Positions 33,332 through 41,951 of a stretch of DNA of 64,000 bases are shown here, piece after piece. This DNA is from JBGSKY01 sp041740995 (lineage in GTDB: Bacteria > Planctomycetota > Planctomycetia > Pirellulales > Pirellulaceae). A model generated the notes under the pieces. The model saw nothing but the letters and a program-made list of their open reading frames with translations, searched no databases and was not told where the DNA came from. Numbering within the stretch: position 1 is the stretch's first letter; every line of letters begins with the position of its first letter. A program made the translations under genes and the position numbers. The stretch covers positions 1 to 64,000 of the forward strand of contig JBGSKY010000311.1 of NCBI GenBank assembly GCA_041740995.1, read 5' to 3'.

Positions 33332-34705
33332 CTAGTGAGCGACAAGCTCGGTTGGCAGTGTGCCCTTCGCTTGGTGCGTTGCCCCAGCGTCATGCAATTG
33401 ATCCAATAAAGAAATCATCTTGCGACGCGTTCGCCAATAAACATCTTCCATCAAGATGTGATCAAATTCTCCGTTTCGCCCAACACTGACCAGCCCTTCA
33501 ACTCCAGTGCTTTGCTTAAATCTCAAACGGTCCGCTTCGTAATCCAGTTTGAAAATTGGATAGGCCAAACGGGTTCTCACAATCCGGCTGCCAATGAACT
33601 TTTTCGATACACCCGGCGTGACGGCCTCTAAGTCGGCCAAACAACGCTGTGTTAGCTCGCTGTCATCCGCGCTCCAGATGTCGTCATCGACCCGACAACC
33701 GATGTCGCAAGTCACCTGCGTTTTGCCTTCAGGCACTAAAAACGGAAGGCCAAGTCCGATATCGCTAAGACGGAAAAATACGAATTGTTTTTCCGGCATC
33801 CATGTCACGACGTCTGGTAATCCGCTTGGGCCGTCAAGTTTCAAATTGACAAACACCATCGCTCGATATTCAAACTTGCTTAAATATTCGAGCTTGCTTG
33901 TGCCGCGAACTAATTTCGGCAATACGTGAACTGGAGCAGTACTGATGAGATGAGCGGTAGGAATTATTTGATCGTTGACTTGCACTCCTGTCACTCGATC
34001 ATTTTCCGTCAGAATGGCTTGCACGGGGCTGCGAGTTGATATGAACGGCTTTATGTCTTTTGCCAATGACTCACAAACCGCGCCAACACCACCCTCGGGA
34101 TAGACGTGCCACACGCTGGTAGACTCTGGAAAGGTACCGCTATACCCGATTCCCAGCGTCTTTCGTCGAAGCCGTTTCATGATTGTTAGGTACATCGTCC
34201 GTATTGGCCCAGTCGCGAATTTTTGACCGACGGCGGCAGAGAGCTGATCACCCGATACGCCAGACCAAGCTTCGGTCAACGGAACCGCGATTTCTTGCGA
34301 GATTTTCCTCCCGTACTCGCTCGTATAGTGTTCGGCGACGGTTACTGCTGGCTGGCGGCCCAATCCAGTTATCTTCGACGTGAATGCGCTTGCAACCAAA
34401 GAAGGTGACGAAAGTAGGCCAAAAGGATACGAGTAGTTTCGGTTTCGATAATGGACAGTCTCGCCATATCGGTCCATGTGTCGGCACGTCGCAGAGCATC
34501 CAATCGCCGCAGCCAAACGATTGGTGATAAAGTGTGCCCCACAATCGTAAGTGAAACCATCTTCATCGCGTTCACTGCGAGCAAGTCCAGCGATATACGG
34601 GCTGGCTTCAAAGACTCGGACCGGTACGCCGTGACGGTGCAAGAACGACGCAGCGGTCAAGCCAGCTAAGCCAGCGCCCAAAATAACTATTGGTTCAGTT
34701 GTCAT
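33332..34705 (-). CDS. FAD-dependent oxidoreductase of the amine-oxidase/HemY fold
   Basis: A 457-residue flavoprotein starting at ATG 34705. The dinucleotide-binding motif GAGLAGLTAA is near residue 10, followed by the acidic E of RVFEASP, and the pattern of the amine oxidase / protoporphyrinogen oxidase / UDP-galactopyranose mutase superfamily continues (YDCGAHFI, VYPEGGVGAVCESLA, the C-terminal GRNGEF). The substrate is not determined; a sugar-nucleotide or glycan role is suggested by its location beside methyltransferases and a glycosyltransferase. It lies 28 bases after the preceding methyltransferase gene and is probably co-transcribed with it. Confidence 0.88.
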   Translation of the reverse strand: MTTEPIVILGAGLAGLTAASFLHRHGVPVRVFEASPYIAGLARSERDEDGFTYDCGAHFITNRLAAAIGCSATCRHMDRYGETVHYRNRNYSYPFGLLSSPSLVASAFTSKITGLGRQPAVTVAEHYTSEYGRKISQEIAVPLTEAWSGVSGDQLSAAVGQKFATGPIRTMYLTIMKRLRRKTLGIGYSGTFPESTSVWHVYPEGGVGAVCESLAKDIKPFISTRSPVQAILTENDRVTGVQVNDQIIPTAHLISTAPVHVLPKLVRGTSKLEYLSKFEYRAMVFVNLKLDGPSGLPDVVTWMPEKQFVFFRLSDIGLGLPFLVPEGKTQVTCDIGCRVDDDIWSADDSELTQRCLADLEAVTPGVSKKFIGSRIVRTRLAYPIFKLDYEADRLRFKQSTGVEGLVSVGRNGEFDHILMEDVYWRTRRKMISLLDQLHDAGATHQAKGTLPTELVAH

Positions 34706-34733
34706 CGATTTTGAATATTTCCGCACGCAGCTA

Positions 34734-35708
34734 TCATCGTTTCGGCTTCACAAAAATCCCATGCAATATTGCCCCTCGATTGATCGCCGTCCAAAGCGAA
34801 TCCCAGACTGTTCCGGCAGCCAAAGCGATTGGTGACTCGAGGGAGAATTGTCTAACAAGCCACCGCGGTCCGCCCCAATCGTCAATCCAATTTCGAACCA
34901 AATAAACCCAATTGACTGGACTCATTGCGGTACGAACCGACTTCTTTTCAAAGCCACAACTTTCAAGCGTTCGGGCGAGCGTTTTACTGTCGAACAGAAC
35001 CGCATGACGTGGAAAATGGTACCCGCCCCAATGTCTGGCTTTGAAGAATGCGAAGTCAGGAGAAGCGACATTATCGGTCACAATTACCAAGCGTCCTCCA
35101 GGCTTGAGAATGTCGAGTACGGCCGCAAGTGTTTTTGTTGGCTCGTACAAATGTTCGATCGTCATAATCATGAATGCTAAATCGAAGGATTCCGACGGCA
35201 AACCAAGTTCTTCAATCTTGCCTTGATGCACCTTCAAGCCTTTTTCGCGCGCAGCCATGACTGCGCGTTGATCGGTATCAACGCCTTCGAGCGACCAGCT
35301 CTTAGGTCCTTTTGAAGCTAGCAACTCAAGATGAAAGCCGTCGCCACATCCGATATCAATGACGCGAATCTTCTCTGGCATTCCCTTCGCAAAATTGATC
35401 AATCGTCGAGCCTCCAGTCGCTGACGAACGCGATGCACCAAGCCGAACTTTTTTGCATCAAAAGCGAAAGCGTGATAGTTATCTGGATAGATTCGCTCAA
35501 ACTCGCTAGACGCCGGTCTTGGATTTAGAAAGAGCAAATCGCATCGTCGACAGCGGACGGCTAGGAACGTGTCCTTGCTAGTTCGATATTCAAAGTCTTC
35601 GCCGACACCGACAGGTTCCGCGTCATCTACTTTGCAGATGCAACATCGTGTTGCCTCGAATTGCAAATTTGAATTCGCTTCAAAATCTTCTACTGATTGT
35701 TGCAGCAC
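34734..35708 (-). CDS. Class I SAM methyltransferase with N-terminal Cys motif
   Basis: A 324-residue protein. Two CxxC pairs (CCIC near residue 22 and CRRC near 53, with LLFLNPRP after) look like a small zinc-binding knuckle seen in many glycan-cluster methyltransferases. A class I SAM domain follows (about 90-270), with motif I VIDIGCGDGFHLELLA and the later FDLAFMIMTIEHL and LKPGGRLVIVT. The GTG at 35708 is the only good start, because a TAA stands in frame eight codons upstream. It is the first gene of a pair with the FAD enzyme. The target, probably a sugar or lipid-linked intermediate, is unknown. Confidence 0.88.
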   Translation of the reverse strand: MLQQSVEDFEANSNLQFEATRCCICKVDDAEPVGVGEDFEYRTSKDTFLAVRCRRCDLLFLNPRPASSEFERIYPDNYHAFAFDAKKFGLVHRVRQRLEARRLINFAKGMPEKIRVIDIGCGDGFHLELLASKGPKSWSLEGVDTDQRAVMAAREKGLKVHQGKIEELGLPSESFDLAFMIMTIEHLYEPTKTLAAVLDILKPGGRLVIVTDNVASPDFAFFKARHWGGYHFPRHAVLFDSKTLARTLESCGFEKKSVRTAMSPVNWVYLVRNWIDDWGGPRWLVRQFSLESPIALAAGTVWDSLWTAINRGAILHGIFVKPKR

Positions 35709-36266
35709 GAACGCACCAAGACTGTTTGTTTACAAATGTTCATCATCATGAAAGCGGATCAATTTCGTTGCAAAATCTCGGTTCACCACTCTTGGCTGAG
35801 TATAGCCAAACACAGGATAATTGCACAAATCGGACTGAAAATTTCCTCAAATCATTTCGAAATTGCAAATTCATCCACGTGGCGGTCTCATAATGAAAAT
35901 CTGATGAACGGCGGGTAGCCAAGCATCTGAATTTTTGGCCGAAGGAACAAAGCAGTTGTGCAAATTGCTCACCGCAACACTCGTTTGGAGATCGCAGCCT
36001 GTGATCATTCCCTTTTTAATAACCAGCATCAACTGTCCAAAACTTGTTACCCATGTCCCCGATATACAAAAATGATCAGGGTCTAAGGGTGGAAGTACAT
36101 TCCGCACGGCAGCCATTTCGGCAGTAGACTGACTTCTGCAATTGATAGAGGGGATTTTGGTGGCGTGCAAGTGAAATCCGATCGTCGTTGTGCTTTTGCA
36201 ACACTGGTCTAGACTAGACTAACATCTTCTCCAAACACTTCTTCTTGAAACTATTGGACTAACACA
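35709..36266. other. Intergenic region with a possible degraded repeat
   Basis: No convincing gene is present in this 558-base gap. A minus-strand frame at 35871-36170 begins at TTG and has no family signature. The stretch around 36040-36125 has the look, from memory, of a non-coding repeat seen in other planctomycete genomes, but this could not be searched. Just before the 235-residue gene there is a possible weak promoter, TTGTGC (36188-36193) and TAGACT (36210-36215), with 16 bases between. Confidence 0.35.
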
Positions 36267-36974
36267 ATGAATAAACTGTCGCTGACATTGTTGTGTGTTG
36301 CCACCATCAATCCATGCCTTGCTGACGAATCCAGTAAGCTCATTTTTGAAGATGATTTTGAACGGACGGAGTCGCAAGAAGCTAAAGAAGAAATCGGAAA
36401 TGGCTGGACTACTAACAGCAAGGCGCGAGCAGGCGGAAATAAGCAAGTCGATCTTAAGGACGGTTCGATGTATATCTCGATACACGAAGCCGCAGACCAT
36501 CCCGTATCGGTTGTTCACCCCGCAGAATTCACCAACGGTACGATCAAAATTCGGTTCATGCTCGAAGACCAAAAAGACGTGCTCGGTTTAGATTTTGCTG
36601 ACCCGCAATATAAACAAGTTCACGCAGGCCATTTGTTCAAGGTCACCGTTGGTAGTCAGAAAATTGATATTGATGACTCAAGGTCTGGTTCGATGAACAT
36701 GGAGTATTACGAAGCGAAACGGTCGAAAACTCTAACGCGAGATCAACAGAAGTATATCGCGTCGAAAAAGAAGTCGTTTCCACACGAGACTATAGCTGGA
36801 AAGTGGTACGCGATGACAATCAAAATACGCGACGACTTGGTGAACGTTTCCGTCGACGATAATCAAGTCGCCAGTCTAAGCTCTGAGGGATTCGCCCATC
36901 CCACGAAACGCTTGCTTCGAATCTCGGTCCCAAGAAACGCCGTCGTCGACGACGTACAAGTCTTCGCTGAATGA
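36267..36974 (+). CDS. Secreted protein with concanavalin/DUF1080-like fold
   Basis: A 235-residue protein with a Sec signal peptide (residues 1-19, cleavage near CLA-DE). The mature part starts IFEDDFERTES, a common beginning in LamG/DUF1080-like beta-sandwich proteins, and shows alternating strands (FTNGTIKIRFMLED, KWYAMTIKIRDDLVNVSVDDNQVASL) ending in DDVQVF. Such domains bind or cleave glycans; no catalytic residues are identified. It is the only plus-strand gene within the minus-strand glycan cluster and converges on the FkbM gene. Likely periplasmic or surface-exposed. Assignment is by fold pattern only. Confidence 0.7.
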   Translation: MNKLSLTLLCVATINPCLADESSKLIFEDDFERTESQEAKEEIGNGWTTNSKARAGGNKQVDLKDGSMYISIHEAADHPVSVVHPAEFTNGTIKIRFMLEDQKDVLGLDFADPQYKQVHAGHLFKVTVGSQKIDIDDSRSGSMNMEYYEAKRSKTLTRDQQKYIASKKKSFPHETIAGKWYAMTIKIRDDLVNVSVDDNQVASLSSEGFAHPTKRLLRISVPRNAVVDDVQVFAE

Positions 36975-37018
36975 CCAAACTTCAATTCCAACGGCTGCCA
37001 ATTTACGTTTCTTCGTGA

Positions 37019-37954
37019 TTACGCGGCGCGGCGTTGGCAATACAAGTTGGTGAAGAATATGTCGGTCTGTGGTTCAGTTGGAAATCGCTTTAATACAAAT
37101 TCGATATCCAATGCTTTCAGCGATTGGCTTTCCTCGTCAATAACTTGAACGTCGAAGCCTTGGTCGATCAGTTCCTCAAGAAAACCTCGTGGTTCGTGAC
37201 CGCTCATTTTCAAGCCACGTGGCCAAAATTCCGTAATAATCTTAATGTCCCGATTTTCATCGAGCAGCTTCTTCATGCCCTCAAATGCAAATCCTTCGAA
37301 TCCCTGAATGTCTAATTTGATCACATCAATTGGACGATGAATCTCGGTCGCATAGTCGTCCAGCGAAATCGATTGAACATCAAAACTGTCTCGCGACTCG
37401 TCAGATTGATACACCCGATGGTCGCCGCGATTGCTTGGATTCTGATACAGTTTGATCGATCCGGTTTGGTGACCAATTGCTTTCTGAATCGTGATCACGT
37501 TGGCATAACCGTTCTGAGCGACGTTGCGGTTCAGTAGTTCAAAGTTAGATGGATCTGGCTCGAAAGCATAAACTTGTCCGGTCGGCCCAACTAATTTTGC
37601 AAACTGTAACGTGTAGTATCCAATGTTGGCACCGATATCGATGACTGTCTGACCTGGCTTGACCAATTGTTGAACAACGCGAGTTTCGAAAGGTTCGAAG
37701 CAGCCTCGTTTACTTAGATGCGTTGTGATAACTTGATCTTCGGGATCAACTTGCATTGGATGCCCGAATGCTATGCATCGAGAATTTTCTATGCGATGCA
37801 ACTTATCAAGTGAGCTTTGAATGAGTGCCAAAGATTGCTCAAGCACTTCAATGCGGTCATTGGTGTGATTCACGCTTTTTGCCAGACCACCGGCCCGAGT
37901 TAACCAACGCAAATTGGCACTTATCTTCTTTAATTTATCTACTACTTTTATCAT
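37019..37954 (-). CDS. FkbM family methyltransferase
   Basis: A 311-residue SAM-dependent methyltransferase starting at ATG 37954, ten bases after the sulfotransferase stop; an upstream frame inside that gene is rejected. The N-terminal ~60 residues form a short helical or coiled-coil stretch. The FkbM domain (about 85-270) shows TVIDIGANIGYYTLQFAKLV (motif I), YAFEPDPSNFELL and the DVIKLDIQGFEGFAFEGM motif. Family members methylate hydroxyls on sugars or polyketides. With the sulfotransferase and glycosyltransferase it probably decorates an exported glycan. Confidence 0.92.
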   Translation of the reverse strand: MIKVVDKLKKISANLRWLTRAGGLAKSVNHTNDRIEVLEQSLALIQSSLDKLHRIENSRCIAFGHPMQVDPEDQVITTHLSKRGCFEPFETRVVQQLVKPGQTVIDIGANIGYYTLQFAKLVGPTGQVYAFEPDPSNFELLNRNVAQNGYANVITIQKAIGHQTGSIKLYQNPSNRGDHRVYQSDESRDSFDVQSISLDDYATEIHRPIDVIKLDIQGFEGFAFEGMKKLLDENRDIKIITEFWPRGLKMSGHEPRGFLEELIDQGFDVQVIDEESQSLKALDIEFVLKRFPTEPQTDIFFTNLYCQRRAA

Positions 37955-37964
37955 ATAAACTGTC

Positions 37965-38846
37965 CTATGCAGCAAGTGTTCGATTGACGAGACGTTGTCG
38001 CACATCCAGTTGCCAGAAGTCCGCTGGCTTCCCACAGTAGGAAAGGAATTGTCTTGCGTCTGGAGCGATGATTTCAGCAAAGGCTTGAATCGCTTGATCA
38101 CTCCATTGCACTGGCGATTCAAACGACTTCTTCAAACGTAAATTTTTGATGGCTCGGTTTCTGGTCTGTAGTGGAATCTTTTGCCACAGAATTCGAGTTA
38201 CAGGATTGGTTCTGATGAAACGGAGCATCGGTGAATCAGTGTTCTTCATTTCGGCTGGATTCAGCCTTGAAAACTGCAAGTGCGCTGTCGACAAACCTTC
38301 GAGCCCGAGGAAATCAAAGCAACGGTTCAGCTCGGCTGTTGGATCGCGTCTCAAATCTTTTAAAAACACAACGTGAATTCGATCGTCCGGCAAAAGGCTG
38401 CGATAGTGGCAAAGCAATCGCCAATAACGTGAATCCTGCAACATGTTTGGGAGCGTCTTGAGCGCATCACCGAAGTCGTATGGCGGATTGATGTTATACT
38501 TGTCGCAAGAGGAATGCATTTCTCGAAAACTTGATTCCAAACGCGCGACAGGATCTCTCGCCAAAAAAATAAACTTGCAATTTGGTGAGTGCTTTAATAT
38601 TCGACGACAACTTACCAATGCGTATTGCGCAGTGGAATAAAATGTCGATCCCTCTCCGACAAGTTTTTCATTGTCGCGTAGTTCGAAGCTTTCAGCGTAC
38701 CAATCGAGACCACGAGAATAGTTGACCGCAAAAAAGTTCGGCTCTTTTAGTGCTGGAATAAAGACATCTGGATGCGACGCAAGCGCATCGCAGAAAGACG
38801 TTGTCCCACACTTACTAAAACCAGGTATGACAAAATCGAGGTGCAT
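37965..38846 (-). CDS. PAPS-dependent sulfotransferase
   Basis: A 293-residue sulfotransferase of the heparan/carbohydrate type. The 5'-phosphosulfate binding loop is FSKCGTTSFCDALASHPDVF near residues 10-29, and the 3'-phosphate site is FIFLARDPVARLESSFREM near 113-131. No signal peptide or membrane segment is visible, so it should act in the cytoplasm on a glycan precursor. It overlaps no neighbour but sits ten bases before FkbM. The window also carries a sulfatase, so the organism both adds and removes sulfate esters; the two genes are not adjacent. Acceptor unknown. Confidence 0.92.
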   Translation of the reverse strand: MHLDFVIPGFSKCGTTSFCDALASHPDVFIPALKEPNFFAVNYSRGLDWYAESFELRDNEKLVGEGSTFYSTAQYALVSCRRILKHSPNCKFIFLARDPVARLESSFREMHSSCDKYNINPPYDFGDALKTLPNMLQDSRYWRLLCHYRSLLPDDRIHVVFLKDLRRDPTAELNRCFDFLGLEGLSTAHLQFSRLNPAEMKNTDSPMLRFIRTNPVTRILWQKIPLQTRNRAIKNLRLKKSFESPVQWSDQAIQAFAEIIAPDARQFLSYCGKPADFWQLDVRQRLVNRTLAA

Positions 38847-38938
38847 TGGAACGCGTAAAACCTTGCAAGTGACGGTTCGATTTCTGGTAGGTCGGGTCGC
38901 GAAAAATTAGTTGGTGGTTTGAACACGCCGAGGCAATG

Positions 38939-40465
38939 CTAGGCAGCCTTTCGGTGCGCACTTCGTTCTGCGATGTGTTGATCTAACTTGTAAATTATTG
39001 GCTCGATTTCCTGACTGCTGGCTGACATCGATTGCAATTGATCTAACGCATCATTTAAACGTGTAGTGACGGCTGAGTAGCTGGCCCAATTTTGCATCCG
39101 CGAGCGGCAACGTTCGGCGATCTGTTGATACTGCTGGGCATCTTTTGTGGCTACGTCGTAACTTGCTCGAATTGCATCACGACAAGAAGTCCAGACGATC
39201 CGGCCCCAAGTCGTTCGCATTCTTAATCGGCTATCATGTGGCCAAGCAGCAGGTTCCGGGTTTGAGTCAATGACCCACCCCAAGTCGCTGTCGAAATAGT
39301 CAGACATTGCAGAATGATTGGGAGACACCCCAGGCCTTGCTGCCGAGAGATAGTTCATCAATGGCAGACAGTTGCCTTCGGCTTTTGTCGTTTGCAAGTA
39401 AAAGGTGGATGCCTGGGCCAGATTGACCAGCTCTGAATTACTGAGATAGTCAACAACGAACGCAACTTTGCAACGGTGTGGAATCTCGCGTTCTTGATAG
39501 TATCGAATGACTTGATCGGCCGCTTCACGACGGCGGGTGATCAACTTCACGACCAATGTTGCGTCGTCACGATCACCTAACGCATACAGGAAACCGTTAA
39601 GCAAATCGTGCCAGTTCTTTCGACCGTCATCGGGGTTGAAGATGCTCGTATAAACCACGCCTGACAATTCAAGCGAGGAAGTGCTTGGATAATTCAATTG
39701 CAGTACATCAGGTTCGGATCGCTTGGCAGCGCGTTTGCGACGTCGTTCGTTGCGACGCTTCTTCATCGCATCTGAGAAATTTTGATAACGCTCTGGACCT
39801 AAGACTGTCTTATAAATATTCCGTAGAGACTGAACGAGCGAGCGTCGGGCTTGTTTAAAGCAACTCTTTCTTGTCTCGTAGTCAGGCTTTTGTTCTTGAT
39901 TCTCTTGTTTCGGCCAATAGGCGCGACAGTTCACCGTTCGAGTCTGGTCTGGTTGCCACAACGGGATTTGGAAATATGGATCTGGTGTTGGTACTGGAAC
40001 GATATTGATTGGGCTTGTTGCGCCGCCGCGACGCATTGAGTCAACTGTAAAAGGCCCGCCGACAAGAACCATGTCTGTTTGGTTTGCCATAGCAATCCAA
40101 TTGTTTCGATGATTGTTGTCGAAATCATGATCAGGAATGTCTGGAAATTCCCAAGCTGGAACAACAACGTTCGGTGCAGTTTTGCAGAGATGCACATCTT
40201 GAAATGGAAGAAAGCTGACGTGAACCGGAGACAAACCTCGATTGCGCGCTTGCTGAGCGGCTTCTTCGAGATTGAATTTCGGATCAGGTACTGCGATGAC
40301 TTCGCCGCGATCGCTTAACAATCGGCTAAAGAGTTGGGCGACAAAATCATATGAATATCCTGGCGTACCAAGATTCTTACCGGACGTTGAACCAGTCATA
40401 TAGCACGTCAGCAAGATTGCTTGCTTCTTTGCGGTTCTTTCAGCGTGCAAATTCTCGGTAACCAT
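38939..40465 (-). CDS. GT-B glycosyltransferase (GT4-like)
   Basis: A 508-residue glycosyltransferase from ATG 40465 (AGAGA upstream; a TTG at 40504 is less likely). The C-terminal half has the GT4-type pattern FNPDDGRKNWHDLLNGFLYA, then DDATLVVKL, LVNLAQASTFYLQTTKAEGN and the acidic/sugar-donor loop LPLMNYLSAARPGVSP. The N-terminal half has a GT-B acceptor-like domain, with a basic Lys/Arg-rich insertion near residues 230-255 (KRRNERRRKRAAKR) that could meet membrane phospholipids. It probably adds one sugar in the cluster's glycan. Linkage and donor unknown. Confidence 0.85.
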   Translation of the reverse strand: MVTENLHAERTAKKQAILLTCYMTGSTSGKNLGTPGYSYDFVAQLFSRLLSDRGEVIAVPDPKFNLEEAAQQARNRGLSPVHVSFLPFQDVHLCKTAPNVVVPAWEFPDIPDHDFDNNHRNNWIAMANQTDMVLVGGPFTVDSMRRGGATSPINIVPVPTPDPYFQIPLWQPDQTRTVNCRAYWPKQENQEQKPDYETRKSCFKQARRSLVQSLRNIYKTVLGPERYQNFSDAMKKRRNERRRKRAAKRSEPDVLQLNYPSTSSLELSGVVYTSIFNPDDGRKNWHDLLNGFLYALGDRDDATLVVKLITRRREAADQVIRYYQEREIPHRCKVAFVVDYLSNSELVNLAQASTFYLQTTKAEGNCLPLMNYLSAARPGVSPNHSAMSDYFDSDLGWVIDSNPEPAAWPHDSRLRMRTTWGRIVWTSCRDAIRASYDVATKDAQQYQQIAERCRSRMQNWASYSAVTTRLNDALDQLQSMSASSQEIEPIIYKLDQHIAERSAHRKAA

Positions 40466-40596
40466 GGTTTCAATTTCTCTCAACAATTCCTTGCAAGCCT
40501 TCAATTATCGTTGCCGCAGTGCGTCGCGAAGTTTCGATTGTCAGGTCAAAAATGATGTTTGATTTCGTTGGGGCAGGTCACGATTTTGGTGACCGT

Positions 40597-41406
40597 TCAA
40601 ACTGCTTTGCTAGCAACGATGACTTGACTCTTTGGCATGACCAAATCCAATCGCTGGGCAACTTGCATTCCGGTTGGACATTGCAGCAGTGCGTTCCAAG
40701 TTTCCGACCAATGACGTAGAACCGGTTTTTCTTCGGCTCCAAATTCCTGATCAGCAGCCCAGAACAACGACCACCACATCGCCCAGAAAAAGCTCTTGCG
40801 AATCTTACTTTCAATTTTCAGCCCGGCGTCAAGAACGACTTCATCAAGCTGAGTACCTTCAAAGATCCGAACATGATTTGGTTCAGCCCAATAACTTGGA
40901 GGCGCAAGATCTTGCTGCACATGTTCGCTCGCGGGGTCAGGAACGGCTAGCAGAAATAGTGCTCCTGGGGCTGCGACGCGAACTAATTCTTGCATGAATT
41001 TTGCTGGATCAGGCACGTGTTCTAAAACTTCGGAGCAGATGATTCGCGAACAAGTTCCGTTGGCAACCGGTAGTGGATTCGAATCGCTGGTAATGCCTGT
41101 AAAAGATCGAGCTTTTGTTTTGGACAGCAAGCGGCGAGCGTCTTCTACGCATTTTGCAGAGATATCGGTGGCGATGATCTCCGCACCCATCTGGCCAGCG
41201 AAGTAGCTCAGCCCACCATCGCCGCAGCCAACATCAATGACTGTATCTTCCGCAGAGATCGGAAATCCAATGGCAAGCTCACCAGTTTGGTGATTGAACC
41301 AGCCGTTTCTTTTCGCATCTTCATAGCCGACAGGCCCAGCTTTTATTTCAGGCGGTTTGGCATGTGTTCGAAATCGCCGTACCAATGGTTCGATAACGGT
41401 TGCCAT
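40597..41406 (-). CDS. Class I SAM-dependent methyltransferase
   Basis: A 269-residue methyltransferase starting at ATG 41406, which has AGGG at good spacing; a TTG at 41421 is rejected. Motif I is VIDVGCGDGGLSYFAGQM near residue 58, followed by IIATDIS, the YC-type motif ICSEVLEHVPDPAKFMQELV and LFLLAVPDP. It is of the Methyltransf_11/UbiE-like type and commonly found in surface-polysaccharide clusters. It is the first gene of the minus-strand run ending with FkbM, separated by 131 bases from the glycosyltransferase. Substrate unknown. Confidence 0.88.
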   Translation of the reverse strand: MATVIEPLVRRFRTHAKPPEIKAGPVGYEDAKRNGWFNHQTGELAIGFPISAEDTVIDVGCGDGGLSYFAGQMGAEIIATDISAKCVEDARRLLSKTKARSFTGITSDSNPLPVANGTCSRIICSEVLEHVPDPAKFMQELVRVAAPGALFLLAVPDPASEHVQQDLAPPSYWAEPNHVRIFEGTQLDEVVLDAGLKIESKIRKSFFWAMWWSLFWAADQEFGAEEKPVLRHWSETWNALLQCPTGMQVAQRLDLVMPKSQVIVASKAV

Positions 41407-41951
41407 ACTTTTGCCCTGCAATTTGTGTGATGTTTAAACTATTTCGCGCACTATTTCCACACCGATGGACAGAAGTAGTACATTTGGCGCGGGTTCGCTC
41501 AGATGATTCGCCGAAACTACAAATTTGAGCGCTCGCTCGTCAAGACCATTTGGCAGCACAAGTGTTGCTGCAGGAAAGGATCTGACCGCTTTAAAAATCA
41601 ATCCGATACTGCATTGCCAAATCGCGTTTTGCGAGCTCTGATTGTTGAAAACTTGCTCTGCTATGTCTCAAATATGCACTGCGAAAAAGAAATCTACCGA
41701 TTTGAAGAAGCAACAGCCGGTCGCGAATTGATCGCCATCGGAATCGAAGAAAGGCTCGAACGCGGTGAACTGCTCGGCAAAATACTCTAGTTGCAGTAAA
41801 TCGTTTGCAGACCGATTGAAGCAATAGAAACGCTGACGGCGAGTCCTATACAATCGCTTGCGGCAAAACTTCGAGAATTGAGAGACAAACTCAATCATCG
41901 TCTTTGATAGAAACTATTGAGCAACTTGGCTTCGCGACTTCATTTCGAAAA
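41407..41951. other. Intergenic region between methyltransferase and cyclase
   Basis: This 545-base gap holds no firmly supported gene. A plus-strand open frame at 41503-41790 is listed separately as doubtful. No strong hairpin or tRNA-like fold was seen. The promoter of the minus-strand methyltransferase run should lie in the left part. Confidence 0.4.
41503..41790 (+). CDS. Doubtful small open frame
   Basis: A 95-residue frame with ATG start but no ribosome binding site. The N-terminal half is basic with a cluster CCCR; the C-terminal half is acidic and helical (EEATAGRELIAIGIEERLERGELLGKIL split over the last third). No family is recognised. It is the only plus-strand frame in the gap and could be chance. 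Confidence 0.22.
   Translation: MIRRNYKFERSLVKTIWQHKCCCRKGSDRFKNQSDTALPNRVLRALIVENLLCYVSNMHCEKEIYRFEEATAGRELIAIGIEERLERGELLGKIL

Noticed and set aside
35871..36170. Minus-strand 99-residue open frame
   Set aside because: TTG start, no ribosome binding site and no family pattern; more likely non-coding or repeat-derived.
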